Origin: Liolophura sinensis | Taxonomy: Eukaryota > Mollusca > Polyplacophora > Chitonida > Chitonidae | Length of the DNA: 64,000 nt | Direction of reading: 5' to 3' | Assembly (NCBI RefSeq): GCF_032854445.1 | Contig: NC_088300.1 | Span: forward strand, 82,065,084 to 82,129,083 | Position numbers and translations under genes: made by a program | Notes under the pieces: model-generated | The model's input: the letters and a program-made list of their open reading frames with translations, nothing else | The model's database searches: none | Told to the model about the DNA's origin: nothing | Part shown: positions 1 through 9,800 of the stretch, in pieces | Numbering within the stretch: the stretch's first letter is position 1 | Layout: every line of letters begins with the position of its first letter

Positions 1-815
1 AGTTTTCCTCCCTGATGTCCTCTCTCCCCAGGTTGTGCCCTCCAAACATTTCATACATCGGCTAGTTTTCCTCTCCGATGTCCTCTCTCTCCAGGTTGTG
101 CCCTCCAAACATTTCATACATCGGCTAGTTTTCCTCTCCGATGTCCTCTCTCCCTAGGTTGTGCCCTCCAAACATTTGATACATCGGCTAGTTTTCCTCT
201 CCGATGTTCTCTCTCCCCAGGTTGTGCCCTCCAAACATGTCATACATCGGCTAGTTTTCCTCTCCGATGTCCTCTTTCCCCAGGTTGTGCCCTCCAAACA
301 TTCCATGGATTGGCTAGTTTTCCTCTTCGATGTCCTCTCTCCCAAGGTTGTGCCCTCCAAACATTTCATGGATTGGCTAGTTTTCCTCTCCGATGTCCTC
401 TCTACCCAGGTTGTGCCCTCCAAACATTTCATACATCGCCTAGTTTTCCTCCCCCATGTCCTCTCTCCCTAGGCTGTGCCCTCCAAACATTTCATACATC
501 GGCTAGTTTTCCTCTCCGATGTCCTCTCTTCCCAGGTTGTGCCCTCCAAACATTCTGTAGATTGGCTAGTTTTCCTCTCCGATGTCCTCTCTCCCCAGGT
601 TGTGCCCCCCAAATATGTCATACATCGGCTAGTTTTCCTCTCCGATGTCCTCTCTCCCCAGGTTGTACCCTGTAAACATTTCATACATCGGTTAGTTTTC
701 CTCTCCGATGTTCTCTCTCCCTAGGTTGTGCCATTCAAACATTTCATACATCGGATAGTTTTCCTCACCGATGTCCTCTCTCCCTAGGTTCTGCCCTCCA
801 AACCCATGATTTTTC
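1..815. repeat. Minisatellite, 63-bp unit, about 13 copies
   Basis: The unit contains the plus-strand motif CTCTCTCCCCAGGTTGTGCC, followed by a segment reading CCAAACATTTCATACATCGG. The array runs off the left edge. Because 63 is divisible by 3, several frames stay open across it, but no copy shows coding-style conservation. It lies downstream of FLAD1-like exon 2, so probably inside that gene on its opposite strand. Confidence 0.93.
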
Positions 816-899
816 TAGTGATTCTAAGCAGAATAAAACTGTTAGGTGTTGATAAAGTGTACCACTTATTTCACGTATCAGAGTGAGAAATATGCCGTC

Positions 900-1425
900 T
901 TCTCTGTAGGGCAAGGGACCTTCTCTTCAGGTCAAGGTATGGTTACAGCGTGGAACATGACCCACCTCTCTGTAGGCCAAGGTAAGGTTACAGTGTATCA
1001 GATGACCCACCTTCTCTGTAGGCCAAGGTAAGGTTACAGTGTGGGACATGACCCACCTTCCCTGTAGGTCAAGGTATGGTTACAGTGTTTGGACAGGACC
1101 CACCTTCTCTGTAGGCTAAGATGTGGGACATGCCCCACCTTCTCTGTAGGTCAAGGTAAGGTTACAGTGTGGGACATGACCCACCTTCTCTGTAGGCCAA
1201 GGTATGGTTACAGTGTGGGACATGGCCCGCCTTCTCTGTAGGCTTACATGTGGGACATGCCCCACCTTCTCTGTACGCCAAGGTATGGTTACAGTGTGGG
1301 ACTTGACTCACCTTCTCTGTAGGTCAAGGTAGGGTTACAGTGTGGGACATGCCCCACCTTCTCTGCAGCCCAAGGTATGGTTACAGTGTGGGACATGACC
1401 CACCTTTTCTGTAGGTGAAACACCC
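900..1425. repeat. Minisatellite, about 46-bp unit, about 11 copies
   Basis: Each unit has CCTTCTCTGTAGG, then TCAAGGTAAGG or a variant, then TTACAGTGTGGGACATGACC. Some units are truncated. On the plus strand the unit resembles a 3' splice site, a few bases, then a 5' splice site. Between here and FLAD1-like exon 2 (1426-1607) there is only unremarkable sequence. Confidence 0.9.
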
Positions 1426-1607
1426 TCTTGTTTCACAGGTGACAATTTGGGAAAAGTTCATTTGAAGAGGAGTAAATAACGAGAACTGCCAACAGTTACC
1501 TTGAGTGAAAGGAGTTCAGGAATCCAAATGGCATGCAATTTTTAACTGCTGCCTGGTTCTAATGAAAAGCCACTGTTCCTGGTTACTATTGTAAGTGTAG
1601 TAATTAC

Positions 1608-1702
1608 CTTCTTCACTTTGACTCCCAGAGTGAACAGATGTCGGCAGAGGAAATGAGAGTTTGTATCCTGTGTCTGACCCTTCAGAATCTCATCTCCAAT
1701 CA
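1608..1702 (-). CDS. FLAD1-like coding exon 2 (MoaB/Mog-like domain)
   Basis: The exon is 95 bp. Its acceptor is CTGTTTTTCAG and its donor AAG|GTAATT; it ends in phase 0. It encodes [18 protein letters not shown] and then [14 protein letters not shown], the diagnostic start of the FAD synthase MoaB-like domain. Confidence 0.85.
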
Positions 1703-4700
1703 CTGAAAAACAGACATCAGACTGTGACAATGAGAAAGCAGAACACAAACGAGGGCATACAGTGGCAGTTAGGAGTGGCAAGACTGAGTCAACTTCACAA
1801 GACAAAATCAACAAATGCAAGGAAAAATTAGCCATTAAACAAATAGTGAGCTGAACTGTACAAATATCGCTCTGCCTGAACAGAAGCTTTTCTCAAACAC
1901 CTCAATGTTTAATCTGCACTCCAGCCAGGTTGGCAATTTATCCACAGATCAACGGTTAGGCCTGCATGTAAGATTTTCGTTAACATCTTATAGTCTTCCT
2001 TTCAGTTTAAACTTTCACAGAGATGGGCACTCAAATTTGCCCCTGCCCATGTTGAACTTTCACAGAGATGGGGACTCAAACATCCCTCTGCCCATGTTGA
2101 GCTTTCACAGAAATGGGGACTCAAACATGCCCCTGTCCATGTTGAGCTTTCACAGAGATGGGGACTCAAACATGCCTCTGCCCATGTTGAGCTTTCACAG
2201 AGATGGGGACTCGAACACACCCCTGCCCATGTTGAGCTTTCACAGAGATGGGGACTCGAACACGCCCCTGCCCATGTTGAGCTTTTTCACAGAGATGGGG
2301 ACCCAAACATCCCTCTGTCCATGTTGAGCTTCACAGAAATGGGGACTCAAACACGCCTCTGCCCATGTTGAGCTTCACAGAGATGGGGACTCGAACACGC
2401 CCCTGCCCATGTTGAGCTTTCACACAGATGGGGGACTCGAACACGCCTCTGCCCATGTTGAGCTTCACACAGATGGGGACTCGAACACGCCCCTGTCCAT
2501 GTTGAGCTTTCACACAGATGGGGACTCAAACATCTCTCTGCCCATGTTGAGCTTTTTCACAGAGATGGGCACTCAAATTTGCCCCTGCCCATGTTGAGCT
2601 TTCACAGAGATGGGGACTCAAACACGCCTCTCATGCTGGCTTCCTCTTGGATGGTATGTGGGAGGGGCTCTCAGCAACCTACGGATGGTCAAGGGTTTCC
2701 CCGGGCACTGCCCCATTTCCTCCCACCATAATGCTGGTGGCGTCATATAAGTGAAATATTCTTGAGTACGGCATAAAACACCAATCAAATAAATAAATCA
2801 GTCAAACGGCCCTGCCCATGTTGAGCTTTCACAGAGATGGGGACTCGAACATGCTCCTGCCCATGTCGAGCTTTCACACAGATGGGGACTCAAACACGAC
2901 CCTGCCCCTGTTGAGCTTTCACAGAGATGGGGACTCAAACATGCCCCTGCCCATGTTAAGCTTTCACAGAGATGGGGACTCAAACATGCCTCTATCCATG
3001 TTAAGATTTCACACAGATGGGGATTCAAACATGCCCCTGCCCATGTCGAGCTTTCACACAGATGGGGACTCAAACATGCCTCTGTCCATGTTGAGATTTC
3101 ACAAAGCATTAGACAATCACAGTGTTATTCTTGTCAGCTTAATTGACAGCTACCCCATCAGGTAATAGGGCCACAGTGAATTATCTCCTTTGAGGTCACT
3201 CTCCCATTTAAAAGGTGCGGTGTTAGGATTAAAATGGCATAAGCCAGTTGAGGTTCTTGGCTGGCTTAATATTCTTAATTTCTGTTGCCTCAAAAATATT
3301 TGTCCATAATCATACTGCATGTTTTGATAGGCAAGGTCACACTTGTCATAGTTTCAGGCCTCAAAATCTAATCTTGTGTTGCGTCACTGTCACAGTCATG
3401 TATCAAGGGGAGGTAATTCAAAGGAGGCCTATTGGATTTTACATTTAGAAGGCCTGTAGGCTATGAATAGTAGAATGGTTTCAAGAAAACACAGGATTGG
3501 TATATGCCCTACATGTTCAGTACGCAGACAATAATACGATTATGATCTACAACAGTACTATGATGTATGTACAACAGGACTGTGATATATGTACAACAGT
3601 ACAATGATGTATGTACAACAGGACTGTGATGTATGTACAACAGGATTATGATGTATGTACAACAGGATTATGATGTATGTACAACACGACTATGATGTAC
3701 ACACTACAGGACTATGATATATGTACAACAGGACTATGATGTATGCACAACAGGACTGTGATGTACCTACAACAGGACTGTGATGTGTGCACAACAGGAC
3801 TGTGACATATCTACAAATGGATTATGATGTGTATACAACAGGACTATGATGTATGGACTAATATGTATGTACAACAGGACTGTGATATATGTACAACAGG
3901 ATTATGATGTATGTACAACACGACTGTGATGTATGTACAACACGACTATGATGTACACACTACAGGACTATGATGTATGCACAACAGGACTATGATGTCT
4001 GTACAACAGGACTGTGATATATGTACAACAGGATTATGATGCTTGTACAACAGGACTGTGATGTACTATGATGTATTTACAACAGCCTTGCCGTGTGACC
4101 ATGTCACATGAAAACTTGAATCGTCACCAAGTCAAACTCAAGGACTACTCAGTGATGTATATGTACAACACGACTATGATGTACACACTACAGGACTATG
4201 AGGTATGTACAACTGGACTATGATGTATGTACAACAGGACTGTGATGTATGCACAACAGGACTATGATATATGTACAACAGGGCTGTAATGTATGCACAA
4301 CGGGACTAGTGCGAGTGAGTGAGTGCTTGGGGTTTAACGTCGTACTTAACAATTTTTCAGTCATATGACGACGAAGGAATCATTAGGGTGCATGTACGTG
4401 TAATGTGCCTCCTTGTTGCAGGACGGATTTCCACCGCTCTTTTATTTAGTGCTGCTTCACTGAGACGACTTACCGAAGACAAGCAAGCCTTCGCGAGCCA
4501 TTATACTGATACGGGTCAACCAGTCGTTGCACTATCCCCTTCATGCTGAACGCCAAGCGAGGAAGTTACAACTTCCTCTTTTAAAGTCTTAGGTGTGACT
4601 CGATCAAGGATTGATCCTGGATCTACCGGTCCCGAAGCGGACGCTCTACCAACTGTGCTATCCGGGCCGGTCACACACAACGGGACTATGATGTATGTAC

Positions 4701-5944
4701 AACAGTACTGTGATGTATCTACAACAGGGCTGTGATGTGTGCACAACAGGACTGTGAGATATCTACAACAGGATTATGATGTTATGTGCAACAGGACTGT
4801 AATGTATGCACAACAGGACTATGATGTATCTACAACAGGACTGTGATGTGTGCACAACGGGACTGTGACACATCTACAAAAGGATTATGATGTGTATACA
4901 ACAGGACTATGATGTATGCACAACAGGACTGTGATATATGCACAATAGGGCTCTGATGTATGCACAACAGGACTATAATGTATGCACAACAGGACTGTGA
5001 TATATGCACAACAGGACTCTGATGTATGCAAAACAGGACTATGATGTATGCACAACGGGTCTATGATGTATGTACAACAGGACTGTAATGCATGCACAAC
5101 CGGACTATGATGAACCTACAACAGGACTGTGATGTGTGCACAACAGGACTGTGACATATGTACAACAGGATTATGATGTATGTACAACTGGATTACGATG
5201 TATGTACAACAGGATTACGATGTCACCACGTCAAACTCCTGGACTACTCAGTTCGTTGTTGACTTAGGATAGTGCAACATTATTATACTATATATAACCC
5301 AGTTCGTAAAAATTAAGAATTGCATTAGCAAAAATAATGTTACAACATGACCAGCAAGAGGTAGATGACGTGGTCATTCGGGACACTACCTGTTCCATAC
5401 CATTAAGCCTAGTGCACTCTTCACTGACTGTACGATGAGCAGCCATGAATATGGCGTATCTAAATATTTCTCAACCAGCAGTCAGTGTACTGGGACTATA
5501 TAACTACCAGTGCAATACTGAATTAGAGTGAACAGGCCTAGAGGGTAAAACACCAATAAATAATAAAATTAATTACCCTACCGGTAAGAAAGAAAGAAAG
5601 GCAGATAGCAAGAAATACTGTACTGATAGTGTAGTATGACCAGTGCAAAAAATCCAACCAGCAGTACATGTCAAGTTCTATACAATCCGACGAAGTTTTC
5701 CCATTGCCAACAGGAACAAGGTTAATTCCCATAACCTGTGACGAAAAGGCTAGCGAATGAGATTGTCTCCCTGCGGTGATTTTGAGTTCTTCACGCTACC
5801 TATGATCCCTGCGCTGGGTTTTGTCGAAGTTGCGACTGTAGCGGCCATATTTGCCGTGGATTTTAACCTGCAGAGATGTCGAGAGGTAACTCTTAATCTA
5901 GCTACAGATCGGCCACATATCAACACTGCTGAATCCAGCCGCAT
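1608..5944 (-). CDS. FAD synthase-like gene (FLAD1 family), first two coding exons, 3' part off the window
   Basis: FAD synthase makes FAD from FMN and ATP. The animal enzyme has an N-terminal molybdopterin-binding-like (MoaB/Mog) domain and a C-terminal PAPS-reductase-like synthase domain. Exon 1 (5944-5800) and exon 2 (1702-1608) join in phase 1 and read through [19 protein letters not shown], the start of the MoaB-like domain with its GDEILKG motif, then [16 protein letters not shown]. The catalytic synthase domain is not in the window. I chose the ATG at 5944 because the next 40 residues are rich in Arg, Ser and hydrophobics, like a mitochondrial presequence, and because the other in-frame ATG (6043) overlaps a TATA-like sequence. 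The 4.1-kb intron is filled by two minisatellites and two SINEs. The family call is firm; which isoforms exist cannot be seen. Confidence 0.82.
1906..2630. repeat. Minisatellite, 45-bp unit, first block
   Basis: The unit is GTTGAGCTTTCACAGAGATG followed by GGGACTCAAACATGCCCCTGCCCAT, about 15 copies. It continues after a SINE insertion at 2807-3110. Because 45 is divisible by 3, a periodic 15-residue ORF results; I regard it as a by-product. It lies in FLAD1-like intron 1. Confidence 0.93.
2631..2806 (+). mobile_element. 5'-truncated tRNA-derived SINE (type B) inside the 45-bp array
   Basis: The sequence contains GGTTTCCCCGGGCACTGCC, CCCACCATAATGCTGG and the tail CTTGAGTACGGCATAAAACA, ending in AATAAATAAA. 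It matches the 3' two thirds of the SINEs at 24435, 25408 and 62960. The tRNA-like head is missing. It splits the surrounding minisatellite in two. Confidence 0.85.
2807..3110. repeat. Minisatellite, 45-bp unit, second block
   Basis: About seven more copies of the unit at 1906-2630, resuming directly after the SINE. From 3111 to 3530 I see no repeat, exon or element. Confidence 0.92.
3530..5235. repeat. Minisatellite, 22-bp unit, interrupted by a SINE at 4309-4675
   Basis: The unit is GTACAACAGGACTATGATGTAT with many variants (ACTGTG, ATTATG, TGCACAAC). About 60 copies lie in FLAD1-like intron 1. A short non-repeat patch at 4085-4155 has a related copy at 5220-5250 (TCACCACGTCAAACTCCTGG), which suggests a segmental duplication within the array. 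From 5236 to 5799 I see only unique intron. Confidence 0.93.
4309..4675 (-). mobile_element. tRNA-derived SINE (type A), full length, with target-site duplication
   Basis: Read on the minus strand, the element starts with a tRNA-like head. It has an A-box-like TAGCACAGTTGGTAGAG and a B-box-like GGATCAATCC. A central body contains AGGAAGTTGTAACTTCC, and the 3' end is ACGTTAAACCCC plus CTCAC repeats. The 13-bp duplication CACAACGGGACTA flanks it at 4296-4308 and 4676-4688. Confidence 0.92.
5800..5944 (-). CDS. FLAD1-like coding exon 1
   Basis: The exon is 145 bp and ends ATAG|GTAGCG, leaving one base of the next codon. It encodes 48 residues starting [18 protein letters not shown] and ending KPSAGII. 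The first ~30 residues have seven Arg or Lys and a single Asp, as expected for mitochondrial import. A second in-frame ATG (MAATVATST) could start a cytosolic form. Confidence 0.78.
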
Positions 5945-5989
5945 GGCAGTCGCTTCCCTGACCACAACTACACCCTCGTTCTCATACGG

Positions 5990-6056
5990 GGAATCCCGTG
6001 TGACGTCATCAGGAACTCCCCATCTCTCCCTGGTGCAGTACATTATATATTAATAC
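5990..6056 (-). promoter_or_regulatory. Candidate core promoter of the FLAD1-like gene
   Basis: A perfect palindromic CRE, TGACGTCA, lies at 6001-6008. A TATA-like run (read on the minus strand as TATATAAT) lies at about 6042-6050, some 100 bp upstream of the chosen ATG. Only motif matches support this; the start site is not observed. Confidence 0.4.
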
Positions 6057-6420
6057 ATATATTAATACAGGAGACCTCCATCGGTGTATGGGTGAAGTGG
6101 TTGTAGGGTAGGGGTGCATGGGAGGGGAGTTGGACCGGGCAAGAGGTGAGGCGTTGGGAAGAATTACGAAACATTTCTTTACCACCACAACACAGCTGAT
6201 AACATAAGAATACACCGGTAATTATGAAAGACGATCACGTTTCATGTGGTAAGGTGCCGGTAATGACATACACGTATCTCGATAATTACCTTTCGTGCCG
6301 TCACATCATCACTTTAAGATGGGAAAATCAATGCAATTTAATATGAACAGGTATAAACATTAACTAATATTTCAGGTATCCATAATTGAAATATTTTATT
6401 ACCGGAAGGGCTACCTGAAA

Positions 6421-7938
6421 TATACTATCCAAAAAAAGAAACGCATAACCCGGTTTTTTGCGGAGGTGATGCAGTCTTTTCAATTATGCATAACTAAATA
6501 AGAATTGCTATTCTGCAAATATTTTTTTACACAGATTAAGGAAGGGTCCATATCTAGACAACAAGGCCATCAACTTGAGGTAAGACACTCACAATGAGTC
6601 TCCCACTTGAGTGGAATGTCAGTATCTGTTGTGACCACCACGGGCACGAATAACAGTTCTGACACGCCTTGTCATGGACTGGATGAGACGCTGGATAGAG
6701 GCCTGGGGAATGTTCTGCCACTCCTCCTGCAAACATGCAACTTGCTCTTGAAGCGTTTGGGGTTGACGTTGACGTTGGCGTAGACGTCGATCAAGTTCAT
6801 CCCACAGATGCTCAATTGGGTTAAGATCCGGGGAACGGGACGGCCAGGGTAGCACATTTACATTGTTTTCGGCGAGGAAGTCCCTTGTGACACGTGCCGT
6901 GTGCGGTCTGGCGTTGTCCTGCTGGAACAACTCCCGCTGAACGTCAATGACAGGTAAGAGGTGTGGCTGCAGGATGGTGTCTCGGTAGCGTACGGCCGTA
7001 AGATTTCCCTGAACGTGGACAAGATTTGTACGACCAGTATACGATACTGCTGCCCACATCATCACACTCCCTCCACCAAATCTGTCCACTTGGCGTACGC
7101 AGTTAGGGGCATAACGTTGGTGAGCACGTCTGTAAACCCGGTTTCTACCATCACGTCTCTGCAATAGGAATCTGGACTCATCACTGAACCAAATGCGTTG
7201 CCAGTTGCGTAGATTCCATGCAGTCACGTTGTTACACCATCGGAGGCGATTGGCGCGATGGTGAGGACGCAGCACGATCCCAACATAGGGCCTCCTGGCT
7301 CTCAGTCCATGTTCCCTCAGCCTGCTCCGCACTGTCTGACCTGATATCCTCCTCAGTCCCGGTATGCTGGCTGCTGTGCTTTCAGCTGTAGCACAACGGT
7401 CACGCAAATGGAGGACCCTTATGTAGCGATCTTGGGCTGCTGTAGTGACACGTGGTCGACCTGAACGCCGACGGTCATTTGTTGTCCCAGTATTGTTGTA
7501 GCGGGCAGCAAGCCGTGAAATCGTGCTCTGGCTGACGTGTAGACGCCTAGAAATGGACGATTGGGATTCTCCAGCTTGAAGTCTTCCAATGGCAATATTT
7601 CTTGTGACAGTGTCAAGACGTGGCATGTTGAATCAGCTTGAAAACACCACTTGAAAGACGCCGATTTCCGGCCCGAAGTTGCGGTTTTATAGTCACACAC
7701 TGCATGCTTTCCATGTGTAAGTTCGGCGTGTAAGACTGCACGTGATGCAGTGTGGTGCTGTATTTTTTACTTAACTCAACATTTTCAACCAAGAGATGTT
7801 TTGAGGAATAAAATGTGTGCTAACTGTGACTATTAACAATATTAAAACACATTTTGCTCATGAAATGAAGACAAAATGTATTTATTTCATTTTAAAATAA
7901 AACAAAACACCTATGCGTTTCTTTTTTTGGATAGTATA
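6421..7938 (-). mobile_element. Complete Tc1-like DNA transposon
   Basis: The terminal inverted repeats are identical over 27 bp (6421-6447 and 7912-7938) and begin TATACTATCCAAAAAAAGAA. The terminal TA dinucleotides are the expected target duplication. Inside is one uninterrupted transposase gene on the minus strand. Perfect ends and an open reading frame suggest recent insertion. It sits about 0.4 kb upstream of the FLAD1-like promoter. Confidence 0.97.
6619..7626 (-). CDS. Tc1-like transposase, DD34E
   Basis: The gene encodes 335 residues from an ATG at 7626 to a TGA at 6619. This enzyme cuts and rejoins the transposon ends in the nucleus. Residues 1-55 form the N-terminal helix-turn-helix (RLHVSQSTISRLAARY), followed by the AT-hook-like GRPR at 56-59, which together bind the inverted repeats. 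The DDE catalytic residues are D149 (WFSDESRF), D237 (FQQDNARPHTA) and E272 (DLNPIEHLWDE). Exactly 34 residues separate the second and third, the Tc1 signature. Length is typical of the family and no frameshift or stop is seen. Flanking perfect inverted repeats suggest it could still be active, though activity cannot be judged from sequence. Confidence 0.97.
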   Translation of the reverse strand: MPRLDTVTRNIAIGRLQAGESQSSISRRLHVSQSTISRLAARYNNTGTTNDRRRSGRPRVTTAAQDRYIRVLHLRDRCATAESTAASIPGLRRISGQTVRSRLREHGLRARRPYVGIVLRPHHRANRLRWCNNVTAWNLRNWQRIWFSDESRFLLQRRDGRNRVYRRAHQRYAPNCVRQVDRFGGGSVMMWAAVSYTGRTNLVHVQGNLTAVRYRDTILQPHLLPVIDVQRELFQQDNARPHTARVTRDFLAENNVNVLPWPSRSPDLNPIEHLWDELDRRLRQRQRQPQTLQEQVACLQEEWQNIPQASIQRLIQSMTRRVRTVIRARGGHNRY

Positions 7939-8604
7939 TTTATTTTACAGGATTGTCTAAATTAAATAATTAAAGGGTACCGTAAGTCATGTGATCGACA
8001 TCGAATATGTTGGATCCATCCATTCCTGTCTTGTTTTTGTGTTCGTGAAACGCGTACAGGCTGCTGTGTTCGGCACCCTAGCTCATAGTAGAGTTACTCC
8101 CTGTAATGTACATCATTATTAATGGATTTTCGCTCTTTATGACACATTTTTTACACGTTTTTGATCTAATCTTAATGAATATTGGTCGGTCCCACAGGTA
8201 CAGATTCAAGCTTCAATTTCTACCACGTGCCTCTATATACCAAATATCAACCGACAAAGTTATAATTAATTTATTTACTCAGCTATTTATAACATAGTTG
8301 TTTTATGCCATACTCAAGATTTTTTCACGTATAGGTTTAGGAAGGCGATCAATTTCAAGGGTGCAGGAATAACGCAACAATAGACAGCTCTTTAGGCGAT
8401 ATGAACTATAAAATTCAAACTATAAAATACCCATGCAACGTACCGGTGTGCACAGGCTGCGCACATGTAGTATATATGTCAATCAATATTCGTAACCTTC
8501 TCTAATTTTACCACAAAATATTTTATCAAGGTGTTTTTGGCATGATAGCAAAGCAAATCCATCGAGGACGGTATTGGAGTTAGAGGTTATGTGTTTGAGA
8601 ACAA
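7939..8604. other. No gene seen; degenerate SINE B scrap
   Basis: Unique AT-rich sequence. Around 8296-8340 the string GTTTTATGCCATACTCAAGA resembles the 3' tail of SINE B in minus orientation, heavily decayed. Confidence 0.4.
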
Positions 8605-8785
8605 TCAGACAGGCGGATGAAATCGTGGCACCACTGCTCTGTTCGGCGGTAGAACCACGTTAGCTATCGTGTTCACTTGTGGCACCACGGCTCTGTTCGG
8701 CGGTAGAACCACGTTGGCTATCGTGTTCACTTGTGGAACCATGGCTCTGATCGACGGTAGAACCATGTTGGCTGTCGTGTTGCAC
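8605..8785. repeat. Short tandem repeat, about 60-bp unit, 3 copies
   Basis: The unit contains GCTCTGTTCGGCGGTAGAAC, then CACGTTGGCTATCGTGTTCA and CTTGTGGCACCAC. From 8790 to 9655 I see no exon or element. Confidence 0.85.
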
Positions 8786-9662
8786 ACGTATGCACACGTA
8801 TGGAGACATTTTTTTCAGATTGTGTATTGCACGCGCGGAGACAGTTTAGCGCGGTTGTAAACAGGGAGACGGTTGGCAGATTGTAGAGGTTTGCAGGTTG
8901 TAGAGAACAGTTTGTAAATCAGTCACAGTCGCTCACACCTAAATCCGGATAAGCTCTCCTTCATTATAGGAGATTTAGGAACTAGCAACCAGGACAGTCC
9001 ATTGCATGGTTGGCAGGGGAATTTTTCTTGCGGTTTTCATATTTTTGCTGTATATTGCCCTTTACCTATGTGATTAGGTGTATCATTGTTATCATGTATT
9101 GCTGAAATCATTCCGTCGCGCGCCAGATTTCAAGGAGTTGAGTGACCCTATTTACCTATGGACCCTTAAGCCTGCTACACAGTGGACCCTTCTATTCGTA
9201 GATGCCAATCTCCTTGTTTTAGTTACTCGAGTTTAACACTCTTATAAAGTCTTTATTTATAGAGTTAAGTCTGTTGGAAAGCTGCCGATTCCTGAGCAAG
9301 GCTCGTGTAGTGTAGGTCTCTCAACAGTACTAGAGCCGTTTTTGACACATTACAAAGAGAAAGATGTCCAGCCTATACCTGTCTCAAAGTCGACTCATGG
9401 AGAAAAACAGGTAGGTATAGCCAAATAGCATATGGTCATACTTTATTTGCCACAAACCTGGAGTGGTGGCATCCAACATGTCAGTTATAAATCGCTTCGA
9501 CATAAAGAACGGAAATTATCTCGTCAATTGTATGTGCGGTCTTTGAGATTTGAACCCAGCCTCATTATGTCTGTCGGACATCTCGAATGTCATGCATGCG
9601 GTACCTTTCCTGTCATTCTTCTGAAGTCAGGTGTAATCAAGGAAGTATATTTATTCATTTGC

Positions 9663-9800
9663 GACCATTGATTAAACAGTTCTGCCATTGATTAAGCAGT
9701 TACACGATTGATTAAGCAGTTTCTCCATTGATTAAACATTTGTACCACCGATTAAGCAGTTGTATCATTGAGCACGCAGTTGTGCCGCTCATTAACCAGT
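9663..9800. repeat. Short tandem repeat, 22-bp unit, 6 copies
   Basis: The unit is CATTGATTAAGCAGTTNTNC with decay toward the right. From 9801 to 11430 I see no convincing exon, repeat or element, although the missing 5' exons of the downstream plus-strand gene could lie here. Confidence 0.8.

Noticed and set aside
154-724. Both-strand ORFs with 21-residue repeats, suggesting a repetitive protein
   Set aside because: Openness on both strands follows from the 63-bp unit; changes between copies are not biased to third positions by eye.
4600-4675. tRNA gene (minus strand)
   Set aside because: A- and B-box-like sequences are present but the same sequence recurs as the head of full SINE copies at 36219 and 53035, and it does not form a complete tRNA.
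5220-5800. FLAD1-like exon 1 donor (ATCATAG|GTAGCG) as seed of the 22-bp array (ATCATAGTCC)
   Set aside because: Only seven bases match and about 570 bp of unrelated intron separate them.
5944-6043. Upstream in-frame ATG at 6043 as the FLAD1-like start
   Set aside because: It overlaps the TATA-like sequence and would precede a good mitochondrial presequence with acidic residues; the ATG at 5944 fits better.
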